15,368 bases of DNA from Candidatus Sabulitectum sp. Lineage in GTDB: Bacteria; Fermentibacterota; Fermentibacteria; Fermentibacterales; JCC-6. Location: the NCBI GenBank assembly GCA_029940175.1, contig JAOZRM010000058.1:1-15368 (forward strand), read 5' to 3'. This document shows, piece after piece, positions 7,866 through 15,032 of the stretch. Under the pieces are notes generated by a model. It was not told the DNA's origin. It did no database searches and was given only the letters and a program-made list of their open reading frames with translations. Position 1 is the first letter of the stretch; every line of letters begins with the position of its first letter. A program made the position numbers and the translations under genes.

Positions 7866-8557
7866 TTCCGACCTCCATGCTGAAGAAGATTTACGAGAAT
7901 GCTTACCACCATGGCCAGAGAAAGAAGTATTAAACCAAGAGCGATTGACGAAGCAGTTTCGCCTTTACCGACCCCAAGGGCAATTGCAGTAGTAAGAGTT
8001 CTAGTGTAACCGGCGATGTTCCCACCAACCATGATGGCAACACCAACTTCAGATACTGCTCTGCCAAATCCCATCAGCACCGACGTGAGCATTGTGTACT
8101 TTGCCTCTGTGAGAACCTTAAGAATCATAGTTCCCCGACCTGCCCCAAGAGCTGTAGCTGTGTCTTCAAGCCCTTTTCCCATGCCCTGAAGAGCTGAAAT
8201 GGTCAATCCTATCATTATGGGTGCTATCAGCACTATCTCTCCCAGAATTATCGCCCATGGGCTGAATAGAAGCCCCATTGAACCCAGCGGGCCAGTCCTG
8301 GAAACCATGAGAAAAACAAGCATACCCACGAAAACCGTGGGCACGCTGTACATGGTCTGAATGAAACCAACAACAAAGCGCTTGCCTCTGAATCTGTTGA
8401 AATGAATCAAACAACCCAGGGGAATAAATAGCAGTGCTGCTGCAAGGGTGGATGTAGAAGCGATCAGCAAAGTCCGCAGGGCTATGGAGAAAACCACAGG
8501 GTCACCAGTGATGATCATCCGGAGGGCAATGCTGAACGCTTCAAGCAAATGGGACAC
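7862..8557 (-). CDS. tupB: Tungstate ABC transporter, permease
   Basis: A 231-residue inner-membrane permease of the BPD_transp_1 family, with about five or six hydrophobic segments. The cytoplasmic coupling (EAA-type) region falls around the stretch GRGTMILKVLTEAKY. The later run GRAVSEVGVAIMVGGNIAGY followed by TRTLTTAIAL is highly characteristic of TupB/tungstate permeases. I place the start at the GTG at 8557. It has AGGAGG (8567-8562) four bases upstream, whereas an in-frame ATG ten codons earlier lies inside tupA and would add a polar, non-conserved extension. The tupA TAG stop (8568-8566) overlaps this ribosome-binding site. Like most TupB proteins it is shorter than ModB-plus-linker permeases. 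It forms one operon with tupA and tupC. Confidence 0.88.
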   Translation of the reverse strand: MSHLLEAFSIALRMIITGDPVVFSIALRTLLIASTSTLAAALLFIPLGCLIHFNRFRGKRFVVGFIQTMYSVPTVFVGMLVFLMVSRTGPLGSMGLLFSPWAIILGEIVLIAPIMIGLTISALQGMGKGLEDTATALGAGRGTMILKVLTEAKYTMLTSVLMGFGRAVSEVGVAIMVGGNIAGYTRTLTTAIALGVGKGETASSIALGLILLSLAMVVSILVNLLQHGGRK

Positions 8558-8565
8558 GAATCCTC

Positions 8566-9477
8566 CTAAATATCCTCTCCTGCACAAGGGGTGAAGAGTT
8601 GCATGCCATAGACTTCAACACCATAATCACCAATAAGCTGCTGAACTTCAGCTGATATGAGGAACTCAACCAGAGCACGTGAAAGCTCCGGATTTCTTGA
8701 GGTTTCAACCTGAAGAACAGAATAGACATTAAGCAGGGCATCACCCTGGTCTACAACAGGCACAAGCTCAAGGTCACCCTGATAAGCCAGATATGTACCT
8801 ATATCAGTCAGAGTGTACCCCTGCATTTCATTTGCCATTACCAGTGTTGGCCCCATGCCACTTCCACCCTCCACGTACCAGGCTCCAGCGGTGCGAACAT
8901 CAGTATCGTAATCAAAACCGGCAGAAGCCCATATGGATTTTTCCTTGCCATGTGTTCCGGAATCGTCACCTCTGCTCACAAAAATTGCTTCACCGTTATC
9001 CATAAGAGCAGTAAAGGCATCCTGCGGGCTCAGGTCTGCTAATCCCGCTGGATCAGCAGCAGGTCCCACGATCAGGAAGTAATTGAACGCGAAGGGGACC
9101 CTTTCCACGCCGTAACCCTCTGAAACGAAAAGTTCTTCTCTCGTCCGGGAGTGGACGGTAATTACATCAACATCACCACGTCTGCCCCAGTCAATTGCCT
9201 TACCGGTACCTGCATAAAGCACATCCAGCTCAACATCATACTGTTCTTCGAACATTGGTTCCAGGTAACCCCAGAGACCTGTATCGTAGAGACTTGTGGT
9301 GGTAGCAACACGAAGACGCTCAACTCTGGCCATGGGCTCAACTGCAACTGATCCGGAAACTTCTTCTGCTGAAGCTTCTACCTCGGCGGTTTCTACAGGC
9401 TGCGGTTCTTCACCACATCCGGCCAAAACAAAAGCAAGTAAAAACAGGGAAACAGCAAGAGACTTCTTCAAGTTCAT
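8566..9477 (-). CDS. tupA: Tungstate-binding lipoprotein of the ABC importer
   Basis: A 303-residue substrate-binding protein. The signal peptide ends in lipobox LAGC, so Cys21 would be lipidated; an acidic linker of about 30 residues follows. The mature domain opens with TTTSLYDTGLW and continues with YAGTGKAIDWGRRGDVDV. The middle motif RGDDSGTHGKEKSIW follows FVS. These are the TupA signatures, with Thr/Ser and Arg groups that bind the oxyanion; ModA and WtpA proteins differ at these places. The ATG at 9477 sits only three bases after AAGGAG (9486-9481), unusually close. A TTG two codons downstream would have more typical spacing, but ATG remains my choice. It is the first gene of tupABC and diverges from xdhA, which implies shared control of metal uptake and a metal-dependent enzyme. 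Confidence 0.9.
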   Translation of the reverse strand: MNLKKSLAVSLFLLAFVLAGCGEEPQPVETAEVEASAEEVSGSVAVEPMARVERLRVATTTSLYDTGLWGYLEPMFEEQYDVELDVLYAGTGKAIDWGRRGDVDVITVHSRTREELFVSEGYGVERVPFAFNYFLIVGPAADPAGLADLSPQDAFTALMDNGEAIFVSRGDDSGTHGKEKSIWASAGFDYDTDVRTAGAWYVEGGSGMGPTLVMANEMQGYTLTDIGTYLAYQGDLELVPVVDQGDALLNVYSVLQVETSRNPELSRALVEFLISAEVQQLIGDYGVEVYGMQLFTPCAGEDI

Positions 9478-9529
9478 GAACTCCTTGAATGATTGACTTA
9501 TTTGATAAGGTCTGCAAACGGGAAAGCCG

Positions 9530-9558
9530 AATATATCCGTTATGTTTTATGTGCACAA
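9530..9558 (-). promoter_or_regulatory. Promoter of tupABC
   Basis: On the minus strand TTGTGC (9558-9553) is followed after exactly 17 bases by TATATT (9535-9530), giving a leader of about 45 bases before the tupA ATG. Hexamers and spacing are good for a housekeeping sigma factor. The spacer contains the ModE-half-site-like sequence described separately. Confidence 0.55.
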
Positions 9559-9580
9559 CCCTAGTAGAGGTGATAGTTGT
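9538..9580. promoter_or_regulatory. Candidate metal-responsive operator in the tup/xdh divergent region
   Basis: CGTTATGTT (9538-9546) differs at one base from CGTTATATT, the half-site I recall for the E. coli molybdate repressor ModE, and lies in the tupA -35/-10 spacer. A good second half-site is missing. Just downstream, ACAAC (9555-9559) and GTTGT (9576-9580) form an inverted repeat with a 16-base interval. Either could bind a ModE- or TunR-like regulator. This is suggestive only. Confidence 0.3.
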
Positions 9581-9633
9581 ACAGGAGTACCGCAGTTGAT
9601 GGATTTAAGTTATTGTTGGATACAGGAGGAATT

Positions 9634-11016
9634 ATGATTTCATTTATATGTAACAATAAGGAAGTAACTGAAAGCTGCACAGGCGGGCTTCCCGTTCTTG
9701 ACTGGATACGATCACAGACTGGCCTTAAGGGCACCAAAGAAGGATGCCGTGAGGGAGATTGCGGTGCTTGCACAGTAATTGTAGGCAGACCTGGCGATTC
9801 GGGAATTGAATACTCAGCAGTTTGTTCATGCCTGCTGCCGATGGGAGACATCCATGGTTGCCACCTGGTGACGATCGAAGGTTTGACAACAGGCAACAGT
9901 GAGGATCTAACTCCTTTTCAACAATCATTCTATGATGAAGCAGCTTCTCAGTGTGGATTCTGTACACCTGGTATGATAATGAGTCTTACAGGTTTCCTCC
10001 TTGGATCACATAAACTTACAACCTCTGCAGCCATAGAATCTCTTGACGGCAATATCTGCAGATGCACAGGTTACATTTCGGTAAAGCGTGCTGTGGAGAA
10101 TGTTATGTGCGAGCTTCCGGAGCCTACGGAAAACCGCCTGGAAATGCTGATTGAAAAAGGACATATACCCGAGTATTTCAGAACAATTTCTGTAAGACTG
10201 AGCAAGCTGCCGGCGCACAGTACCTCGGTTGATGGGCCTGTTATCGCCGGTGGCACCGATGTCTACGTTCACTCAAGCGATGAACTGGCTGGCAGACATC
10301 CTTCATTCCTCTCCAGACGTGATGATCTTGGAAGAATTGTTACAGATAATGACCTTGTCAGAATTGGATCCGCCGTTACTTTTACACAACTGCGGGAATC
10401 CTCTGTGATCACCGATCTTTTCCCTGACTTGAAGGAATTTCTTTCAAGAGTTTCGTCAACTCAGATCAGGTCAAGAGCAACAGTGGGTGGAAACATTGTT
10501 AATGCATCTCCCATTGCAGACATGGCCATTGTGTTCCTTGCTCTGAATGCATCAGTAACTGTTTCAAACAGAATAATTCCTCTCAGCGAGTTTTACCTGG
10601 GTTACAAGAAGCTGGATATGCAGGAGGGAGAAATTCTTACAGAAATTTCTTTCACTCTGCCCGAACCGGGATCAGTCCTGTCCTCGCTGAAGGTGGGTAA
10701 ACGAGAGTATCTGGACATTGCCAGTGTAAATTCATCTATGCTTCTCAGAATTGAGGATGAGAATGAGAATGAGAGTAACGTTATTCTTTTCGCAAGAGTT
10801 GCCGCAGGAGGTGTATCTCCTGTTCCACTTCTTCTAAAAAGAACAGGCGATTTCCTGAAAGGTAAAATTCTTTCCGAAAATATTCTGCAAACAGCCTGCT
10901 CGGTGGCTGTAGAGGAAATTTCTCCTATAAGTGATGTTAGAGGCTCAAAGGAGTACAAGAGGGAACTATTGATGGCTCAGATAAGGGCTCACCTCACAAG
11001 AGGAGTGATGAAATGA
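9634..11016 (+). CDS. xdhA: Xanthine dehydrogenase small subunit, [2Fe-2S] and FAD domains
   Basis: A 460-residue subunit, close in size and layout to Rhodobacter capsulatus XdhA. It carries electrons from the molybdenum centre through two iron-sulfur clusters to FAD and then to NAD+. The plant-type ferredoxin domain shows cluster ligands C38, C43, C46 (GCREGDCGAC) and C66. The second helical cluster domain shows C107, C110 (CGFC), C142 and C144 (CRC). The FAD domain (about 200-460) has IAGGTD and the motif GGNIVNASPIADM from residue 285. Start: the ATG at 9634 follows AGGAGG at four bases; an upstream in-frame TTG at 9577 would add 19 residues before the conserved start. A Glu/Asn stretch encoded by a short GAGAAT-like repeat lies near nt 10753-10777. 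The stop overlaps the xdhB start (ATGA, 11013-11016), so the two are coupled. Confidence 0.94.
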   Translation: MISFICNNKEVTESCTGGLPVLDWIRSQTGLKGTKEGCREGDCGACTVIVGRPGDSGIEYSAVCSCLLPMGDIHGCHLVTIEGLTTGNSEDLTPFQQSFYDEAASQCGFCTPGMIMSLTGFLLGSHKLTTSAAIESLDGNICRCTGYISVKRAVENVMCELPEPTENRLEMLIEKGHIPEYFRTISVRLSKLPAHSTSVDGPVIAGGTDVYVHSSDELAGRHPSFLSRRDDLGRIVTDNDLVRIGSAVTFTQLRESSVITDLFPDLKEFLSRVSSTQIRSRATVGGNIVNASPIADMAIVFLALNASVTVSNRIIPLSEFYLGYKKLDMQEGEILTEISFTLPEPGSVLSSLKVGKREYLDIASVNSSMLLRIEDENENESNVILFARVAAGGVSPVPLLLKRTGDFLKGKILSENILQTACSVAVEEISPISDVRGSKEYKRELLMAQIRAHLTRGVMK

Positions 11017-13283
11017 AGCACTTTGATGCTAAACTTCATGTAAAAGGAAAATCAATATTTGCAGGAGATATTCCGGAACCTGAGGGCACACTTCATGCAG
11101 CAGTATTCACTTCACAACACGCTCACGGAAGAATACTTTCTCTGGATACATCAAAAGCAGAGGGTTTTCCAGGAGTGATCAGAGTGGTTACAGCGGGGGA
11201 TATTCCAGGAGAGAATGAAATAGGGAACATTGTCATGGATGAACCTCTCCTTGCAGGAGACACAGTTCACTTCATCGGAGAACCTGTAGCAATAGTACTG
11301 GCCGAAACCAGATCACAGGCTTACAAGGCCAGAAACGCTGTTTCAATGGAAATAGAGGAACTTGAGGCTGTGACAGACCCCAGAGAAGCAGCGCGGCAGG
11401 GAGATCTGATCGTTCCTCCCAGAACTTTCTCCTGTGGCAACATACATAAAGCAGAATCCGACTGCATTCACTTGATCAGCGGAACGGCTGAAACAGGAGG
11501 ACAGGAGCACCTGTACCTTGAAACACAGAGTTCTCTCTGTACACCTGGAGAAGGAAATGCCCTCCAGATCACCTCGTCTACTCAGAGCCCTTCATTTGTA
11601 CAGAAGATTGCTGCCAGGGTACTGGGACTGCCAATACATCTAATTCAGGTGGATGTTCTCAGACTGGGCGGCGCTTTCGGAGGCAAGGAAGACCAGGCTA
11701 CCCCCTGGGCTGTCATGGCAGCTCTGGGAACACACCTTACAGGAAGACCGGTAAAGTTAATTCTGAAAAGGCACGAGGATCTGATAAACACAGGCAAACG
11801 GCATCCCTATTCCTGTGATTTCAGGATCGGCTTAAATGAAGATGGTAAGATCCTTCTTTGGGAGGTGGATTACTATCAGAACAGCGGAGCTGTTTCAGAT
11901 CTCTCAACTGCCATTCTGGAAAGATCTCTTTTCCACAGTACAGCCAGTTATTTCATTCCAAATGTTGTCGCTACCGGTTATTGCTGCAGAACAAACCTTG
12001 CACCGAATACTGCATTCAGAGGTTTTGGAGGTCCTCAGGCAATGTTTGCCATGGAGGCAGCTATCCACAAGGCGGCCACAGAGACTGGGTTGCCTGTTGA
12101 GAAAATACAGAGAATCAACCTGCTGAACCCTGGAGACACCTTTCCCTACGGAATGGAATACACCTGCAATGAAGTGAGAAGTTCCTGGGAACTGGCTGAG
12201 GAATTCTCACACATCGCAGAAACCCGAAGATCTGTTCAGGAATTCAACAGTGTTAACAGATACATGAAGAAGGGTATCTCAATGATGCCGGTGTGTTTCG
12301 GAATTTCCTTCACCACAACTTTCCTTAACCAGGCAAATGCTCTGGTGCATGTGTACACCGACGGCAGCGTAGCCATCAGCACAGGTGCTGTTGAAATGGG
12401 ACAGGGAGTAAACTCCAGGATCAGACAGGTTGCCGGTGAAATTTTCTCCATTCCAGTGGAACGCACAAGAGTTGAATCAACAAACACATCAAGAACGGCA
12501 AACACCTCACCCACAGCAGCAAGTTCAGGTGCAGACATGAACGGCAATGCTGCAGGGATAGCGTGCAGGGAGATAAGAGGAAGACTGCTGAAAGTGGCTG
12601 CAGAGAAACTCAATTGTGAAGCCGGGAACCTCTACCTGAAGAATTCAATGGTATGGAACAGAAATGGTAAGACGGATATTTCCTGGGATCAGCTTGTTGC
12701 CGCAGCTTACATGAACAGAACGGCACTCTCCAGCCATGCTCACTATGCAACTCCGGGCATCCACTTCGACAAGAAAACCGAAAAAGGCAGACCTTTTGCC
12801 TACCATGTTGCAGGTACAGCAGTAACAGAGGTGACAGTTGACTGCCTTCTGGGTACCTACAGAGTAGACAGAGTAAGCATTGTGCACCATGGAGGTAACC
12901 AGCTGAATCCTCTTCTTGATCGTGGCCAGGTGGAGGGTGCTCTGCTTCAGGGCATAGGCTGGGTAACCATGGAGGAGCTTGCCTGGGACGAGAAAAGCAA
13001 GCGGCTGCAGGCAGACACTCTGGCCACTTACAAGGTTCCGGATATAAGCTTCACACCGGACAATGTGAACATTCTCTTTGTTGAAGGCGAAGAACTGGAG
13101 GACGGTGTAGGATTGAAAGGCTCGAAAGCCATTGGAGAACCTCCTTTCATGTACGGAATAGGAGCCTGGTTCGCTATCCTTAATGCAATGAAAGCTTTTA
13201 GCCCGGAAGCTTTCCCCGGTTACACTGCTCCTATGACTCCTGAAAGGGTTTTGCTTGCTCTCACAGAAAAGAACAGAAGTTGA
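11013..13283 (+). CDS. xdhB: Xanthine dehydrogenase large subunit, molybdopterin-binding
   Basis: A 756-residue catalytic subunit that hydroxylates hypoxanthine to xanthine and xanthine to urate at a molybdopterin centre. Aligned by eye to bovine xanthine oxidoreductase, it has Q191 (bovine Q767), E226 in GGAFGGKED (E802), L297 (L873), R304 in LERSLFH (R880), F338 in FRGFGG (F914), F433 in GISF (F1009) and catalytic E709 in AIGEPP (E1261). The intervals from Q191 to F433 equal the bovine ones. R304 together with E226 separates xanthine dehydrogenases from aldehyde oxidases. One difference nearby is FTT here against bovine FTV after F433. Other cofactor motifs include EMGQG and the NTSPTAAS region. 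AGAGGAG (10999-11005) precedes the ATG. It follows xdhA with a four-base overlap and ends overlapping the membrane-protein start as TTGA. Whether the metal is Mo or W cannot be told from sequence. Confidence 0.95.
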   Translation: MKHFDAKLHVKGKSIFAGDIPEPEGTLHAAVFTSQHAHGRILSLDTSKAEGFPGVIRVVTAGDIPGENEIGNIVMDEPLLAGDTVHFIGEPVAIVLAETRSQAYKARNAVSMEIEELEAVTDPREAARQGDLIVPPRTFSCGNIHKAESDCIHLISGTAETGGQEHLYLETQSSLCTPGEGNALQITSSTQSPSFVQKIAARVLGLPIHLIQVDVLRLGGAFGGKEDQATPWAVMAALGTHLTGRPVKLILKRHEDLINTGKRHPYSCDFRIGLNEDGKILLWEVDYYQNSGAVSDLSTAILERSLFHSTASYFIPNVVATGYCCRTNLAPNTAFRGFGGPQAMFAMEAAIHKAATETGLPVEKIQRINLLNPGDTFPYGMEYTCNEVRSSWELAEEFSHIAETRRSVQEFNSVNRYMKKGISMMPVCFGISFTTTFLNQANALVHVYTDGSVAISTGAVEMGQGVNSRIRQVAGEIFSIPVERTRVESTNTSRTANTSPTAASSGADMNGNAAGIACREIRGRLLKVAAEKLNCEAGNLYLKNSMVWNRNGKTDISWDQLVAAAYMNRTALSSHAHYATPGIHFDKKTEKGRPFAYHVAGTAVTEVTVDCLLGTYRVDRVSIVHHGGNQLNPLLDRGQVEGALLQGIGWVTMEELAWDEKSKRLQADTLATYKVPDISFTPDNVNILFVEGEELEDGVGLKGSKAIGEPPFMYGIGAWFAILNAMKAFSPEAFPGYTAPMTPERVLLALTEKNRS

Positions 13284-13741
13284 AATACAAACTTTCCGAT
13301 GTTACCCGTGGTATGATCATCTATCCCCTTGGAGATAGCATAGCAGCTCTGCTGATGGATGAATTCTCGGTGCAGCGACTGCTGGGAATGATGATCGTTG
13401 GAGGGTTGATCTATTCTCTGGAGATTCCAGCGTGGTTCTCATACATAAGCAGAAGATACAAAGGGACGGCAAGAACGCTTATGGCCATACTCTATTTCAA
13501 TCCTCTGTGGATTGCCCGGCACCTGCTTTTCATTCTTCTTTTCACAGGGCGAATATCTACAGTTCATTGGTCTCTTCTTACCATTGCTCTAAAATCCTTC
13601 GCATTCAATCTTCCGATTGCTTTTGCTGCTAACTATCTTATACAAAACAAATTATCGCTGAGTTGGAGATTCTTCTACAGTGCAGTATTTTCTTCACTAA
13701 TGGCTATTTACTACGCACTAAGCAGGGTGATATTCAAATGA
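13280..13741 (+). CDS. Mpv17-like small membrane protein embedded in the xdh operon
   Basis: A 153-residue, strongly hydrophobic protein with about four membrane segments (roughly residues 8-25, 34-55, 68-90 and 100-150 in two parts). Its layout recalls Mpv17/PMP22 proteins. An early PLGDSIAALL resembles the Gly-Asp-x-Ile-x-Gln motif. A Gly-rich second helix ends in a Trp-Phe-x-Tyr-Ile segment. Near the end, FNLPIAFAANYL, then WRFFYS and a terminal AIYYALS, resemble the Trp-Pro-x-x-Gln-x-x-Asn-Phe...Arg...Trp...Tyr-Leu-Ser ending. This is resemblance by eye and the identity may be low. The start is TTG at 13280, overlapping the xdhB stop as TTGA; a later ATG at 13313 lacks a ribosome-binding site. 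The stop overlaps the xdhC ATG. A pore, transporter or membrane anchor for the enzyme are all possible. Confidence 0.6.
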   Translation: MKYKLSDVTRGMIIYPLGDSIAALLMDEFSVQRLLGMMIVGGLIYSLEIPAWFSYISRRYKGTARTLMAILYFNPLWIARHLLFILLFTGRISTVHWSLLTIALKSFAFNLPIAFAANYLIQNKLSLSWRFFYSAVFSSLMAIYYALSRVIFK

Positions 13742-14649
13742 AGCATCTAGACCATTTTCTCAGTTCTACTCCGTTAAGATCCGTTCTATGCATTGTAGCG
13801 GAAATCAAGGGAAGCTGCCCGGGAAGAGTAGGGTTCAAAATGATCGTTCCTCCGGATGGAGCATGTGTGGGCTCTGTTGGTGGAGGTTCCATGGAATTCA
13901 GAGTAATCACAGCAGCACGCAAGATGCTGGTTTCAGGAGAAGAAAACCCCAGAATCATTTCCTTTGATCACACAGGTAATGCAGAACCGGACAAAGGATC
14001 CGGAATGATCTGCTCTGGCAGTCAAAAAATAATTCTGATACCCTCTTCCAATTCCAGACAGGAGCTTGAGGGAAAAAGGGGAATGCTGGTGAGCGAGAAC
14101 GGTCTTCTTCTGCTTGATCAATCACCTGAATCTACCGGACTGCATATCTCCGGTGAGTCCTGGGAATACAAAGAGAAACTGCAGCCATCCCTCACGGTTT
14201 ACATATTCGGAGGAGGACACTGCAGTCTGGCTCTCACACCGGTTCTTAACTCCCTTGATCTCAAGGTGATCATTATTGACGACCGCCAGCATGTCTGGAC
14301 AATGGTGGAAAACAAGGCAGCATGGGAAAAGATCGTTCGAAGCTATGAAGAAGCTGACTCTCTGGTACCGGATCATGAAGATGCTCTTGTGGTGATAATG
14401 ACAGCATCTCATAATGGAGATTCAGTAGTATTAAGACAGATGCTACCCAAGAATCTCAGGTATCTGGGAATGATGGGCAGCAAGGCAACGGCGAATCACA
14501 TCCTTGCTGAAATGAGAAGCCTGGGGTTCTCAGAAGAACGAATCCGCACTGTGCATACACCGATTGGTATTCCAATCTCCAGTCAGACTCCAGCGGAGAT
14601 CGCAGTAAGTGTGGCAGCGGAGATCGTTAAGGTTCTGAACAGCAGGTAA
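13738..14649 (+). CDS. xdhC: XdhC-family molybdenum cofactor insertion chaperone
   Basis: A 303-residue protein of the XdhC/CoxI family. R. capsulatus XdhC binds molybdenum cofactor, promotes its sulfuration and delivers it to XdhB. The N-terminal domain (about 10-65) has GSCPGRVGFKM and GSVGGGSME; the usual Thr after Gly-Ser is Cys27 here. MICSG (90-94) places C92 at the conserved Cys of the Met-Ile-Cys-Gly region. The C-terminal Rossmann-like domain begins at VYIFGGGH (154-161) and ends with YLGMMGSK, then HTPIGIPISSQTPAEIAVS, both typical of the family. I take the ATG at 13738, which overlaps the preceding stop (ATGA) and follows AGGGTGA at seven bases, rather than an earlier in-frame start that would add 25 residues inside the upstream gene. 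It is the last gene of the xdh operon. Confidence 0.92.
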   Translation: MKHLDHFLSSTPLRSVLCIVAEIKGSCPGRVGFKMIVPPDGACVGSVGGGSMEFRVITAARKMLVSGEENPRIISFDHTGNAEPDKGSGMICSGSQKIILIPSSNSRQELEGKRGMLVSENGLLLLDQSPESTGLHISGESWEYKEKLQPSLTVYIFGGGHCSLALTPVLNSLDLKVIIIDDRQHVWTMVENKAAWEKIVRSYEEADSLVPDHEDALVVIMTASHNGDSVVLRQMLPKNLRYLGMMGSKATANHILAEMRSLGFSEERIRTVHTPIGIPISSQTPAEIAVSVAAEIVKVLNSR

Positions 14650-14997
14650 TTATCGATTCAAAAGGCTGTTCACAAAAGGTATTGCAAACACCAGGAATAC
14701 CAGAACTGCAATGAATATCAAAAAACCTTTTGAATTGCCTTTTTCAGGTGCAACTTCTTCAGAACCGGATTTGTCTTTTAATGCTCCCAGAATAAGCAAA
14801 CCAATAATGGACAGCAATCCCAGCAGACAAAATGCAGGATGTCTGCCCTTGGACACAGCATAGTAATAGAAGGCAACCAGCAATACTACAGAACCGGCAA
14901 TCTGCAACTCCGGTGATATTATGATAGCTCCGTAAGCTTGAATAATTATTCCGGGAATTCCAATTGCCAGACTCAGATTGTTAAACTTTTTTATCAA
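14650..14997 (-). CDS. Small four-helix membrane protein of unknown function
   Basis: A 115-residue protein that I do not assign to a family. Hydrophobic segments lie at about 8-27, 32-50, 54-72 and 90-111. A charged loop (about 74-90, KDKSGSEEVAPEKG) separates the last one. There is no signal cleavage motif and no recognisable catalytic pattern. The start appears to be TTG at 14997, with AGGAG (15008-15004) six bases upstream; no ATG with a better site exists nearby. It follows the next minus-strand gene by 35 bases, so the two are probably one transcript. Its stop codon touches the xdhC stop codon with no base between them, so any terminator for either gene must lie inside the other. Confidence 0.6.
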   Translation of the reverse strand: MIKKFNNLSLAIGIPGIIIQAYGAIIISPELQIAGSVVLLVAFYYYAVSKGRHPAFCLLGLLSIIGLLILGALKDKSGSEEVAPEKGNSKGFLIFIAVLVFLVFAIPFVNSLLNR

Positions 14998-15032
14998 TTC
15001 AAACTCCTATGATCTGCTGCGAGGCAATGGCT

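Noticed and set aside
8558..8587. ATG start for tupB at 8587
   Set aside because: It would add ten polar residues inside tupA and has no ribosome-binding site, whereas the GTG at 8557 has a strong one.
9577..9633. N-terminal extension of xdhA from an upstream TTG
   Set aside because: The ATG at 9634 has AGGAGG at good spacing and the ferredoxin-domain homology begins right there.
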